Shown: piece after piece, positions 8,489 to 16,702 of the stretch
How positions within the stretch are numbered: the first letter of the stretch is position 1
Layout of the letters: every line of letters starts with the position of its first letter
Source of the DNA: DSNY01 sp016861185
GTDB lineage: Bacteria; Pseudomonadota; Gammaproteobacteria; Burkholderiales; Burkholderiaceae_F
Length of the DNA: 24,088 bases
Assembly: GCA_030263275.1 (NCBI GenBank)
Contig: SZOR01000062.1
Coordinates: forward strand, 1-24,088
Reading direction: 5' to 3'
The notes under the pieces: model-generated
Databases searched by the model: none
Told to the model about the DNA's origin: nothing
The model's input: only the letters and a program-made list of their open reading frames with translations
Made by a program: the position numbers and the translations under genes

Positions 8489-8535
8489 TCCTTCGGAGCA
8501 GTGGCGAATTGCACGGCGAAGACGGCGGAGACGAC

Positions 8536-8740
8536 TCATAGGTCATCAGGCGTAAGCCCCGTGTGCTTCGCAATCCGCGCGAGCATCCTCGGGCCGATCT
8601 CTTCGCGGTCGTGAAACGCGAACACGAAATCCGGCCAGCCTTCGCGCGCGAGCGTCCGATGCGAGCCGGACTGCCGCTTGATGCCCCAACCGATCCGCAG
8701 CGGTGCAGCCAGGACCCTCGGGGCCTTCGTCGAAGGTCAT
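8536..8740 (-). pseudogene. hicA: HicA-family toxin with a frameshift at its start
   Basis: The frame ending at 8536 encodes a typical small HicA: PSTKAPRVLAA, RIGWGIKRQSGSHRTL, then WPDFVFAFHDREEIGPRML and ARIAKHTGLTPDDL. It includes the conserved histidine of GSH used for mRNA cleavage. The natural start should be the ATG at 8740-8738, four bases after the hicB stop. One extra A (8737) sits between this ATG and the codon for PSTK, so translation from the ATG enters another frame. The HicA frame itself is preceded directly by TGA, and no ATG, GTG or TTG precedes its conserved core. The toxin is thus probably not made, unless this base is a sequencing error. HicA toxins are double-stranded-RNA-binding-fold mRNA interferases held in check by HicB. 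Confidence 0.8.
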
Positions 8741-8744
8741 TGGG

Positions 8745-8951
8745 TCACACGGCGGCGACCGAGATGCTGATATCGACCGGCCGCGCTTCGCCGTGCTCGA
8801 TCCGCTCCGCGAGGACGCGCAGCGCGAGAACCCGTGCTTTCGCTTGCGCTTCCTCGGCCGTGCTCCCGTAAGCCATCACGCCGGGCAGGTCCGGAACCTC
8901 CGCGAGCCAGCGCCCATCGTCTTCGCGCTCGCACTCGATGCTGAACTTCAT
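8745..8951 (-). CDS. hicB: HicB-family antitoxin
   Basis: This 68-residue protein matches the short HicB fold: MKFSIECEREDDGRW, AEVPDLPGVMAYGST, an alanine-rich helix EEAQAKARVLALRVLAER and a final strand VDISISV. It would bind and neutralise HicA; this short form lacks a separate C-terminal DNA-binding domain. A strong AGGAGG (complement of 8956-8961) four bases before the ATG fixes the start and argues against the longer reading from 9014. It is followed after four bases by the ATG of the frameshifted hicA, an antitoxin-first order. The antitoxin looks intact while its toxin is broken. Confidence 0.88.
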   Translation of the reverse strand: MKFSIECEREDDGRWLAEVPDLPGVMAYGSTAEEAQAKARVLALRVLAERIEHGEARPVDISISVAAV

Positions 8952-9120
8952 GGGGCCTCCTGCAGTCGCGGCCATGTTAGAGCATCCGGCGATGGCTGCA
9001 GCGCCTCCGACCACCGGCTCTCAGAGGCATCGTTGAACGCGAACTCATCGTTGGCGGGTCGCCGTTGGCGCTCCACGTCGGCGGCGGCCGTCCGCCCGCC
9101 GCACGTCGGTTCGACGCCCG

Positions 9121-9134
9121 TTGATCCACGTCAA
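9121..9134. promoter_or_regulatory. Putative FNR/Anr-type binding site
   Basis: TTGATCCACGTCAA matches the FNR consensus TTGAT-N4-ATCAA at nine of ten defined bases. Its centre is about 53 bases before the GTG of the Ig-like/Kelch gene, which would suit activation at -41.5 with a short leader. The rest of the 229-base gap (8952-9180) shows no gene. Assignment is by consensus only. Confidence 0.4.
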
Positions 9135-9180
9135 CGAGGCGACGACGCGCAGGCGTAACGGTAGTGCGTGACGCCGGTTC

Positions 9181-11397
9181 GTGAGGACAGTCGTGGCGCG
9201 CAGTTCGCTTGGCGATGGGACGGGTCGTTCGCGACGGCTCGCAGGTGTGCCCGTGTGGTGGGCGACAGCGAGGGCTCTGGTCGCGGCGTTGGGCATCGCG
9301 TCGACGTTCGGTTGCGGCGGGGGCGGTGGCGGCGACAGCCAGCCAGCACCGGGCCCGGCCGCGTGCCAGGGGTCGTTTGCAATCGACACGCCGACTTACG
9401 CCGACACGTGGGAGACCGACAAGCCCGCAATCGAAGTCAGCGGCTGGGCGCCGACGCCGGGCGGCCCTTATTCGGGGAACTGCCCGTCCGATCCGGGTTA
9501 CGCGATGACGTGGCAGAACCAGGGCAACGGCGCGGCGGGACCGGCCGCTGCGTGGACCGCCAGGTACTACAGCATCCTCGGACCGTACTGCTCGACGCGC
9601 TGGGGTACGAGCGAGATCCCCTTGATCGTCGGCGACAACAGGATCCGAGTGGCCGGCGGCAGCGCGTTGGGCGAGGCCTGCATCCTCGTCAAGCGCCGGG
9701 CCGACACGACGCCGCCGCTCGTGTCGTGGACGAGTCCGGCCGACGGCGCGGTCAACGTTCCGCTCACGGCGTCGATCACGGTCCAGTTCAACGAGCCGAT
9801 GGATCGCGCCAGCATCACGACCGCGACGTTCCTGTTGCGCGATCAGCAGAGCAACGCCGTGTCCGGCAGCGTGACGGTCGACGCATCCGGCCGCACGGCG
9901 ACGTTGGAGCCGACTGCGCCGCTCGCCTACCCGCGAACGTACACCGCGACCGTCACCACCGGCGTGCGCGATGCCACCGGCGGCAACGCGCTCGCCGCCG
10001 ATCGCAGTTGGAGCTTTTCGACCGGTGCCGTGCCCGATACCGCGCCGCCCATCGTGACCGCGACGGATCCGCCCGCTGCGAGCGCGTGCATGGCAACGCT
10101 GGGCACGATCAGCGCGACGTTCGACGAGCCGATCGATCCGCTCACGCTGTCCGCCACGACGTTCATACTGCGCGACGCGCAGGGCAACGCGGTTCCCGGC
10201 ACCCTGAGCTACGCGCAATCGGCGGCGCGCTTGCAGCCGACGCTGTCGTTGTCCGGCGCAACGCAATACACGGCCACGCTGACGACCGGCATCAAGGACC
10301 TCGCGGGCAACCCGCTGACCGCCGATTACGCGTGGGCCTTTACGACCGGCGTCGAGCTGGGAACGTGGCAACGGACGACGACGGCGGCCGCGCCGTATCC
10401 GCGCTCGGGCCACTTCGCGGTGTGGACCGGAGCCGAGATGATCGTCGCGGGCGGGTTCGCGTACCTGACCGACTGGAACCGTTTCGACTTCACGAGCACC
10501 GGCGCGCGCTACAACCCGGCGAGCGACACGTGGACGGCGATCGCGCCGAACGCGCCGGCGCGAATGAACGGCACGGCCGTGTGGACCGGGACGGAGATGA
10601 TCGTCTGGGGCGGAACCGCGTTCGGCGTCGGCGCGGCGTCGGGAGCGGCGTACAACCCGGCGAGCGACGCGTGGCGCGCGCTGCCGACGGCGGGCGCGCC
10701 GCTCGGCGCGGCACAGCACACGGCCGTGTGGACCGGCACCGAGATGATCGTGTGGGGCGGCGTCGACACGTCGGGCAGACCGCTGGCGAGCGGTGCGCGC
10801 TACAGTCCGACGACGAACGCTTGGCGACCCATTGCGTCGGCGGGCGCGCCCGCCGCGCGCGGCAGGCACACGGCGGCGTGGACCGGCAGCGAGATGATCG
10901 TCTGGGGCGGTAGCGACGGCGCGTCGGACTTGGCAACGGGCGCGCGCTACGACCCGCTCGCGGATACCTGGACGCCGATAGCGACCGGTAACGCGCCGTC
11001 GGCGCGCGTCGGGCACACGGCAGTGTGGACCGGCGCGGAGATGATCGTCTGGGGCGCGCGCTTCGGCGCGACGAGCAGCGGCGGCCGGTATCGTCCCGCG
11101 ACCGACATCTGGCAGCCGACCTCCACGCTGTGCGCGCCGAGCGGCCGCGAGGGACACGTCGCCGTGTGGACGGGCAGCCGGATGCTCGTGTGGGGCGGCT
11201 ACTCGGGCGCCTACGCGCAGTTGTACGTCCAGGGCGCGGCCTACGATCCCGCGGCCGACGCCTGGCAGGCGATGAGCGCGACCGATGCGCCGGCCGCGCG
11301 TTTCGATCACTCGGGTCTTTGGACCGGCAACCGGTTGGTCGTGTGGGGCGGCAGGGAAAGCGGAACGTTCAACACCGGCGGCCGCTTCACGCCTTGA
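9181..11397 (+). CDS. Secreted Ig-like (Big_5) and seven-repeat Kelch protein, probable lipoprotein
   Basis: The protein has 738 residues. The N-terminus has basic residues, a hydrophobic segment (about 25-43) and FGC followed by a run of six glycines; Cys45 may be lipidated, though the lipobox (TFGC) is imperfect. Residues 59-175 form an unassigned domain with four cysteines or more. Two bacterial Ig-like domains of the SbsA/Big_5 type follow (about 178-282 and 285-388), each with a phrase like FNEPMD or FDEPID. The rest (about 393-738) has seven Kelch-like repeats built on the phrase AVWTGxEMIVWGG, first at residue 411, which predicts a closed seven-bladed beta-propeller. The ligand is unknown; the role is probably envelope adhesion or binding. 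GTG at 9181 is one possible start; in-frame GTGs at codons 23 and 25 would give a shorter signal peptide. No clear ribosome binding site was seen. Confidence 0.82.
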   Translation: MRTVVARSSLGDGTGRSRRLAGVPVWWATARALVAALGIASTFGCGGGGGGDSQPAPGPAACQGSFAIDTPTYADTWETDKPAIEVSGWAPTPGGPYSGNCPSDPGYAMTWQNQGNGAAGPAAAWTARYYSILGPYCSTRWGTSEIPLIVGDNRIRVAGGSALGEACILVKRRADTTPPLVSWTSPADGAVNVPLTASITVQFNEPMDRASITTATFLLRDQQSNAVSGSVTVDASGRTATLEPTAPLAYPRTYTATVTTGVRDATGGNALAADRSWSFSTGAVPDTAPPIVTATDPPAASACMATLGTISATFDEPIDPLTLSATTFILRDAQGNAVPGTLSYAQSAARLQPTLSLSGATQYTATLTTGIKDLAGNPLTADYAWAFTTGVELGTWQRTTTAAAPYPRSGHFAVWTGAEMIVAGGFAYLTDWNRFDFTSTGARYNPASDTWTAIAPNAPARMNGTAVWTGTEMIVWGGTAFGVGAASGAAYNPASDAWRALPTAGAPLGAAQHTAVWTGTEMIVWGGVDTSGRPLASGARYSPTTNAWRPIASAGAPAARGRHTAAWTGSEMIVWGGSDGASDLATGARYDPLADTWTPIATGNAPSARVGHTAVWTGAEMIVWGARFGATSSGGRYRPATDIWQPTSTLCAPSGREGHVAVWTGSRMLVWGGYSGAYAQLYVQGAAYDPAADAWQAMSATDAPAARFDHSGLWTGNRLVVWGGRESGTFNTGGRFTP

Positions 11398-11437
11398 GTG
11401 TCCGGCTTCTCCGACCGTCGACCTGTCGTAGCGCCGG

Positions 11438-12622
11438 CTATACGCGCTCGACGATCGTCACGTTCGCGAGCCCCCCGCCTTCGCACATTGTCTGCAGCCC
11501 GTAGCGCGCGCCGCGCGCGGCGAGCGCGTGCACGAGCGTGGTCATCAGTTTCGCGCCGGAGGCGCCGAGCGGGTGGCCGAGCGCGATCGCACCGCCGTTG
11601 ACGTTGAGCCGTGCGGGGTCGGCGCCGGTGGCCTTCAACCACGCAAGCGGCACCGACGCGAAGGCCTCGTTGACTTCGAACAGATCGATGTCGTCGATCT
11701 TCAGCCCCGCCTTGCGCAGCGCGACCGGTGTGGCGGGCACCGGACCTTCGAGCATCACGACCGGATCGTGGCCGACCACCGTCATCTGCCGCACGATCGC
11801 AAGCGGCTTGACCGCGTGCCCGAGCGTCTTCAGCCCGCGCTCGTTGGCGACCAGCAGCGCGGCGGCGCCGTCGCAGATCTGGCTCGACGTGGCGGCGGTG
11901 ATGCGGCTGCCTTCCTGCAGCAGCTTCACCGCGGCAATCGCCTCGAGCGACGCGTCGAAGCGGATGCCTTCGTCGGCCGCGTGCGTCTCGCCGGTCGGCA
12001 CGCCGTCGGCGTTGCGCACCTCGACGGGCACGATCTCCTCTTCGAAGCGCCCTTCGCGCGTGGCGGCGGCGGCGCGCCGGTGGCTCTGCAGCGCGTACCG
12101 GTCGAGCGCGTCCTTCGACAGCTCGTACTTCTTGGCGAGCAGCTCGGCGCCCATGAACTGGCTGAACTGCACGCCCGGGTAGCGCGCCTGCAGCGCGGGG
12201 CTCATGTAGCTGCCGAAGCCGTGCTTGAACGGCAGCGTCGCGGGCAGTCCCATCGGCACGCGCGTCATGCTCTCGACGCCGCCGGCGATCACGAGGTCCT
12301 GCGCGCCCGATATCACCGCCTGCGCGGCGAAGTGCAGCGCCTGCTGCGACGAGCCGCACTGGCGGTCGACCGACACGCCGGGCACCGACTCCGGCAGCTT
12401 CGACGCGAGCACGGCGTTGCGCGCGACATTGAACGACTGCTCGCCCGCCTGACCGACGCAGCCGAGGATCACGTCGTCGATCGACGCGGGATCGATGTCG
12501 TTGCGCTCGACCAGTGCATCGAGCATCTGCGCGGCCAGATCCGCGGGATGCCAGCCGGCGAGCCGGCCGCCTTTGCGGCCGCCCGCGGTTCGCAACGCGG
12601 CGACGATGAAGGCTTCGGACAT
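11438..12622 (-). CDS. Acetyl-CoA C-acyltransferase (thiolase)
   Basis: This 394-residue protein is full length for a thiolase. It would catalyse reversible thiolytic cleavage of 3-ketoacyl-CoA or condensation of two acyl-CoAs. All active-site elements are present: nucleophile Cys89 in DRQCGSSQQA, NEAFA, His350 in GHPLGASG and Cys380 in TMCEGGGLAN. The DRQCGSSQQA form is seen in degradative thiolases of the FadA type, including steroid-degrading ones, but substrate cannot be assigned. There is no adjacent dehydrogenase or hydratase to fix a pathway. It converges with the Kelch gene across 40 bases. Only a weak GAGAG precedes the ATG. A damaged copy of its 3' end lies about 3 kb away at 8333-8488. 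Confidence 0.93.
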   Translation of the reverse strand: MSEAFIVAALRTAGGRKGGRLAGWHPADLAAQMLDALVERNDIDPASIDDVILGCVGQAGEQSFNVARNAVLASKLPESVPGVSVDRQCGSSQQALHFAAQAVISGAQDLVIAGGVESMTRVPMGLPATLPFKHGFGSYMSPALQARYPGVQFSQFMGAELLAKKYELSKDALDRYALQSHRRAAAATREGRFEEEIVPVEVRNADGVPTGETHAADEGIRFDASLEAIAAVKLLQEGSRITAATSSQICDGAAALLVANERGLKTLGHAVKPLAIVRQMTVVGHDPVVMLEGPVPATPVALRKAGLKIDDIDLFEVNEAFASVPLAWLKATGADPARLNVNGGAIALGHPLGASGAKLMTTLVHALAARGARYGLQTMCEGGGLANVTIVERV

Positions 12623-12670
12623 GGTGCTCTCTCAGATGAAGTCAGATTCGCGGTGGGTCGCCAGGCTCTG

Positions 12671-12708
12671 CCCTCACCCCAATCCTCTCCCACGGATTTG
12701 GGAGAGGG
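12671..12708. repeat. Palindromic repeat (family 2)
   Basis: CCCTCACCCC is followed by a stem CCTCTCCCA/TGGGAGAGG (12684-12707) with a six-base loop. The same arrangement occurs in the opposite orientation at 16748-16790. It lies in the 133-base gap between the Uma2-family gene and the thiolase. The stem could also act as a weak terminator for the Uma2 gene, but no T-run follows. Confidence 0.75.
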
Positions 12709-12755
12709 GGTCTTCGGAGTCGGGCCGCGTCTCGCGCCGTAGCGCCTTCCGCGCT

Positions 12756-13265
12756 TCAGCGCGGATACGAGCCCGGCGGAAGCGAGAGCGTCAGCCCCAG
12801 CGCGCTCGAGGCGCGCTCGCCGTCGGCGCCGAAGTAGCGGATGCGTCCGCTCAGCTCGACCAGGATGACCTCGCGCGCACCGGCCTCCAGATACGCGGCG
12901 ACCTTTTCGTTCAGCTCGCGCCGCGTGTTCTCTTCGGACTGCACTTCGACGCAGATCGTCGGTGCGGGACTGACGGGGTCGACGCCGCTCCACGACTGCT
13001 GCCAGACGACGTCGGGGAGCCGCACGCCGATCGACGTCAGAACAGCGATGCCGGGCAATGCTTCCCCGCCGAGCTTCTGCTGAATCTGAATGAGCAGGGC
13101 GCTGACGATGCGCTGATGCGCCGTCTTGGGAGCAATCATCTCGATCACCTCGCCGTATTCGTCCAGCTCGTAGCGCTCGGGCAGTCCGGGCGAGCCGAGC
13201 AAGGCGTTCCAGCGTTGCGCCAGTTCCTGCGGCGACAGCTTCGGGTAGACGATCGGCGCGTTCAT
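12756..13265 (-). CDS. Uma2-family (DUF820) restriction-endonuclease-fold protein
   Basis: This 169-residue protein matches the Uma2/DUF820 family, which has a PD-(D/E)xK nuclease-like fold. It is best known from cyanobacteria but scattered through other bacteria. Recognisable parts are the N-terminal RYELDEYGEVIEM, TAHQRIVSALL, then PDVVW as the first acidic position, ICVEVQSEENT with the second acidic residue, and the helix RELNEKVAAYLEAGAREVILVE. The catalytic-type residues therefore appear to be present. No biological role is established for the family; a nuclease or mobile-element-linked role has been proposed. It stands alone between the M14 gene and the thiolase on the same strand. Confidence 0.85.
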   Translation of the reverse strand: MNAPIVYPKLSPQELAQRWNALLGSPGLPERYELDEYGEVIEMIAPKTAHQRIVSALLIQIQQKLGGEALPGIAVLTSIGVRLPDVVWQQSWSGVDPVSPAPTICVEVQSEENTRRELNEKVAAYLEAGAREVILVELSGRIRYFGADGERASSALGLTLSLPPGSYPR

Positions 13266-13310
13266 GGTCGGGCGGTGTGCGTGCTGCGTGGGCCAGTATA
13301 GGCCGGGTGC

Positions 13311-15008
13311 TCAACCGAGCCGAGCGGTCGTCTTCACCTTGCCCGCCCGCTCGTGCCACGCGGTCAGCTCGACCGTCGTGCCGGGCTTGGCGCGCACGAC
13401 CCAGTCGACGTAGGCGAGGTTGTCGGTCGGCTTGCGGTCGGGCCAGAAGCTGATGCCCGTGTGGCGGTACGCCCAGCCTTCCAACTCGCCGAGCGACTCG
13501 CGCGGCTTGCCGGAGACGAGCTGCGCGCCCGGCGGCAGCGCGATCTCGGCGAGCACGCCGCGCAGCAGCTTGTGCTGCACGGCCATCTTGGTCACGTAGC
13601 TCGGCAGCCAGCCGGTGTTCTGCACGATCAGCCGCACGCGCCACGTGCCGTCGCCGGCGTTCGTCACCTGAACGTCGCGCAGCTCGAGCTTCGGCGAGAC
13701 GAGCGCCTGCCACAGCAGCCATTGCGGAAAGCGCGCGACCTCGGCTTCGAGCCGGTGCGGCGGCGGATTGGTGAACGCGAGCATGCGGTTCCAGCCGCCG
13801 ATCTCGACGCGGCCGAGCTGCGGATGGTCGAACGGCTTCCAGTCCACATGGCCCGCGCCTTGCAGCTCCGTGTCCGACCACTGCAGCATCTTCACATCGT
13901 CCTCGGCCGGATGCTCGCGGAACCAGTGGATCCACTCCTTGTTGTCGATGCCGGCTTCCTTCTTGGGATTCCAGATCTCGACGGTCCACATGAACATGCC
14001 GAGGTGCTCGTAGATCCAGTCGAACGCGCCGCCGATGTACTGGCCCGGGTGATAGACGAACTCGTGGAAGATCGAGATCGCCGGGTAGCCCGTCAGCTCC
14101 TCGCCCTTCTTGCCGACCTTCTGGTAGGTCCACAGATCCTCGGGCGGCATCTTGTCGTCGGGGCGATCGCCGAAAGGCCGCAGCAGCACGCCGGAGAACG
14201 TGTGGAAACTCGTTCCGCCGCAGATGTTCGGGTGCTTGACGATGAAGTCGACCACCGCGCGAATCTCGGGCTCCGAGGTCGGATACGGGCCGGCGCCGAG
14301 TTGTTCGTGTTCCTGCCGCCAGCCCGAAGGAAAGTTGCGGTTCAGGTCGAGCCCCTGCGCGTTGCCCATGAAGCCGGCGAACTCGATGTGCACGCCGTCG
14401 AAGTTCTCGATGCGACCTTCGGGCATCACGCGGAAATACTCGCCGCCGGGCGGGTCGGTCGGGTCGCGGCGGATCAGCAGGCGCGGCTCCTGCGGATGCT
14501 TCTTCCACATGCCGTTCGGATCGGCGATGCGCATCTGCAGGATGCGGCCGTCGCCGTCAACGTCTTCGGCGACCAGCCCGGCGACCGGATCCTCGTCGAC
14601 CGGATAGCGACGCGTGCTCGAGCGCACGTACTTCGGCCGGTCCGCGAGCGCCCATTCGGCGCCGTCGGGGTTGATGCGCGGGCAGATGTAGAACGCGCGC
14701 GTATCGAGGCAGCGCTTGATCTCGGCGTCGGTCGCATAGCCGGACGTCAGCCACTGCAGGAAATACAGGCACGCGGTCGACGCCGACAGCTCGACCGAGT
14801 GGATGTTGCCGTCGACCCAGTACGCCGGCTTGTCGGATGCCGAGCCCGTCGCGAGGTTCGTCACGGTGACGAGCGGGATGTCGCGCCCCTCGAAGCTCCT
14901 GCCGATCGATTCCAGCGCGACGAGCTGCGGGAACTCCTCGGCGAAGGCCAGCAGCTTGGCGGTCAGTTCTTCGTACTTGTAGAAGCGGGAATGGTCGAGC
15001 GCGGGCAT
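13311..15008 (-). CDS. M14-family zinc carboxypeptidase
   Basis: This 565-residue protein has the M14 metallocarboxypeptidase pattern: zinc ligands His70 and Glu73 in GNIHSVE, substrate-binding Asn223-Arg224 in DLNRNFP, third ligand His269 in SFHTFSG and catalytic Glu344 in WTVEIWNP. An insertion of about 90 residues (124-215) lies before the NRNF motif. It contains an acidic stretch EDVDGDGRI that resembles a calcium-binding loop. Residues from about 440 form a beta-rich C-terminal domain. There is no signal peptide, so a cytoplasmic location is likely. The ATG at 15008 begins MPALDHSRFY just ahead of the conserved domain; the much longer open frame upstream belongs to antisense or out-of-frame DNA of eptA. 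It starts 50 bases after the eptA stop and may be the distal gene of that operon. Confidence 0.92.
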   Translation of the reverse strand: MPALDHSRFYKYEELTAKLLAFAEEFPQLVALESIGRSFEGRDIPLVTVTNLATGSASDKPAYWVDGNIHSVELSASTACLYFLQWLTSGYATDAEIKRCLDTRAFYICPRINPDGAEWALADRPKYVRSSTRRYPVDEDPVAGLVAEDVDGDGRILQMRIADPNGMWKKHPQEPRLLIRRDPTDPPGGEYFRVMPEGRIENFDGVHIEFAGFMGNAQGLDLNRNFPSGWRQEHEQLGAGPYPTSEPEIRAVVDFIVKHPNICGGTSFHTFSGVLLRPFGDRPDDKMPPEDLWTYQKVGKKGEELTGYPAISIFHEFVYHPGQYIGGAFDWIYEHLGMFMWTVEIWNPKKEAGIDNKEWIHWFREHPAEDDVKMLQWSDTELQGAGHVDWKPFDHPQLGRVEIGGWNRMLAFTNPPPHRLEAEVARFPQWLLWQALVSPKLELRDVQVTNAGDGTWRVRLIVQNTGWLPSYVTKMAVQHKLLRGVLAEIALPPGAQLVSGKPRESLGELEGWAYRHTGISFWPDRKPTDNLAYVDWVVRAKPGTTVELTAWHERAGKVKTTARLG

Positions 15009-15058
15009 CGTATCGGCGTCCTCGGATTCGAGGGCGCCGATGATAAGCGGCGCGCGGC

Positions 15059-16702
15059 TCAGCCGGCCGTTGCCGCCCCGGCAAGCCGCATCGGACGGCA
15101 CGCGCTGAACAGATCGAGCTGCGCCCGGTAGCGCGGTGTGGTCACGGCGAGCAGTCCGAGCACCGAATGGAAGATCTGATCGTGCGAGGCGGGCTCCGCC
15201 GCGCGCCGCCGCAGGCACGCGAGATCGACGTCGAGGCTGCGCGCTGAATCGGGTGCGAACCACCACAGCATCGGCACCTCGAGCTGCTCGCGCGGCGCGA
15301 TCGAATACGGCATGCCGTGCAGGTACAGCCCGCGCTCGCCGAGCGATTCGCCGTGGTCCGACACGTACAGCAGCGCGACGTCGTAGCGGTCGCGCAGTCC
15401 GTCGAGGTAGCGGATCGTCTGCGCGAGCAGATGATCGGTGTACAGGATCGCGTTGTCGTACGCGTTGACGATCTGCTCGCGCGTGCAATCCGCCAGTTCG
15501 TCGCGCTCGCAGGCCGGTTCGAAGCGCCTCGTCGCGGGCGGATAGCGTCGGAAGTAGGCGGGGCCGTGGTTGCCGAGCTGATGCAGCACGACCACGGTAT
15601 CGGCCGTTCCGCGCTCGATCACGCCGCGCAGCCCGTGCAGCAGGATCTCGTCGAGGCAGCGCTCCCCGTCGCAGACACCCTGCCGCTTCTCGTGGCTCAG
15701 GTCGCGCACCTCCAGCCCGTCGCACACGCCCTTGCAGCCGCTCTGGTTGTCGAGCCAGACGACGCGCAGCCCCGCGCGCGCGAGCAGATGCAGCAGCGAC
15801 TCGTGGCGGCGGATGCGGTCCTCGTCGTAGTCGGCGCGGCCGAAAGGCGAAAACATGCAGGGCAGCGACACCTCGGTCGACGTGCCGCACGCGTTCGTGT
15901 GCGCGAAATTGACGACCGCGAGCCGCTCCAGCTCCGGATTGGTCTGCCGCGGATAGCCGTTCAGCGAAAAGTTCGCCGCGCGCGCGGTTTCGCCGAGGAC
16001 CAGAACGAACAGCGTCGGCTTGTGTGCGGCGGCCACGGCCCGCACGGCCGGTTCGGGCGGATCGCGTTGTGCGACGGTGCTCCTGGCGTCCGTCGCGAGC
16101 ACGCGTGCGGCGGACCAGACGACGTTGGTCGGGGTGATCAGATAACGCAGTTCGCGCCGGTTGCGCATCAGCGAGCTGAAATCCTGGAACACGAGCAGCA
16201 GCGCGCCGGCCGCCACCGCGAACGCCGCGGCGAGCGCGCCGGCGCGCACCGCGAGCGCGCGCTTCAGCGGCCGCGTCTTCAGCCGCACGGCCCACGGCAG
16301 CGCGGCGGCCGCGATTCCGAGCGCGAGCGCGCCGAGCAGCCCGGGACCGATCAGCTCGCCCGCCTCGCGCGCGTCGGTGTGCAGCGCATTGCGCAGCATG
16401 GACGGATCGAGCACGACCCCGTAGCGCCGCTCGAAGAACCAGGCGACGCTGCTGATCGCGATCAGCGCGGCGAGCAGCGCGCGCACCGTGTGCCGGGTCG
16501 CCGCCAGCGCGATCAGGAAGAAGAACGCCGCGACCAGCGCGACGAACGTCCCGAGCGCGAGCCGCCAGTCGTGCCAGCCCGCGCCCGTGCGTTCGGCAAA
16601 AAGCGCGTGCCAGAAGGGCCCGTTGAAGCCGGTGACCAGCAACACCGCGCCGGCGAGCGCGAGCGTTTCGACGGAAAGCGTCGGACGGCGCAGGCGGATC
16701 AT
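15059..16702 (-). CDS. eptA: Phosphoethanolamine transferase, EptA/PmrC family
   Basis: This 547-residue inner-membrane protein has the same length as E. coli EptA. Five hydrophobic helices (about 12-30, 50-70, 73-90, 118-138, 155-172) precede a periplasmic sulfatase-fold domain. Catalytic features are Glu238 in GETAR, nucleophile Thr274 in ACGTSTEVSLPC, Asp449-His450 in SDHGESLGE and His462, with several cysteines (323, 327, 344, 349, 398, 406) suited to the family's disulfides. It should transfer phosphoethanolamine from phosphatidylethanolamine, usually to lipid A phosphates, lowering negative surface charge and giving polymyxin tolerance; other acceptors are possible. Its ATG overlaps the PAP2 stop (ATGA), implying coupled translation, and a PmrAB-like system lies upstream in the same direction. 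Confidence 0.93.
   Translation of the reverse strand: MIRLRRPTLSVETLALAGAVLLVTGFNGPFWHALFAERTGAGWHDWRLALGTFVALVAAFFFLIALAATRHTVRALLAALIAISSVAWFFERRYGVVLDPSMLRNALHTDAREAGELIGPGLLGALALGIAAAALPWAVRLKTRPLKRALAVRAGALAAAFAVAAGALLLVFQDFSSLMRNRRELRYLITPTNVVWSAARVLATDARSTVAQRDPPEPAVRAVAAAHKPTLFVLVLGETARAANFSLNGYPRQTNPELERLAVVNFAHTNACGTSTEVSLPCMFSPFGRADYDEDRIRRHESLLHLLARAGLRVVWLDNQSGCKGVCDGLEVRDLSHEKRQGVCDGERCLDEILLHGLRGVIERGTADTVVVLHQLGNHGPAYFRRYPPATRRFEPACERDELADCTREQIVNAYDNAILYTDHLLAQTIRYLDGLRDRYDVALLYVSDHGESLGERGLYLHGMPYSIAPREQLEVPMLWWFAPDSARSLDVDLACLRRRAAEPASHDQIFHSVLGLLAVTTPRYRAQLDLFSACRPMRLAGAATAG

Noticed and set aside
8546..8740. 64-codon minus frame beginning at the hicA ATG as a separate gene
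   Set aside because: Its translation resembles nothing, while the overlapping +1 frame gives a textbook HicA; it is the frameshifted product.
8977..11310. Long Arg-rich minus-strand frame opposite the Kelch gene
   Set aside because: Low-complexity antisense translation; the plus strand has clear Ig-like and Kelch repeats.
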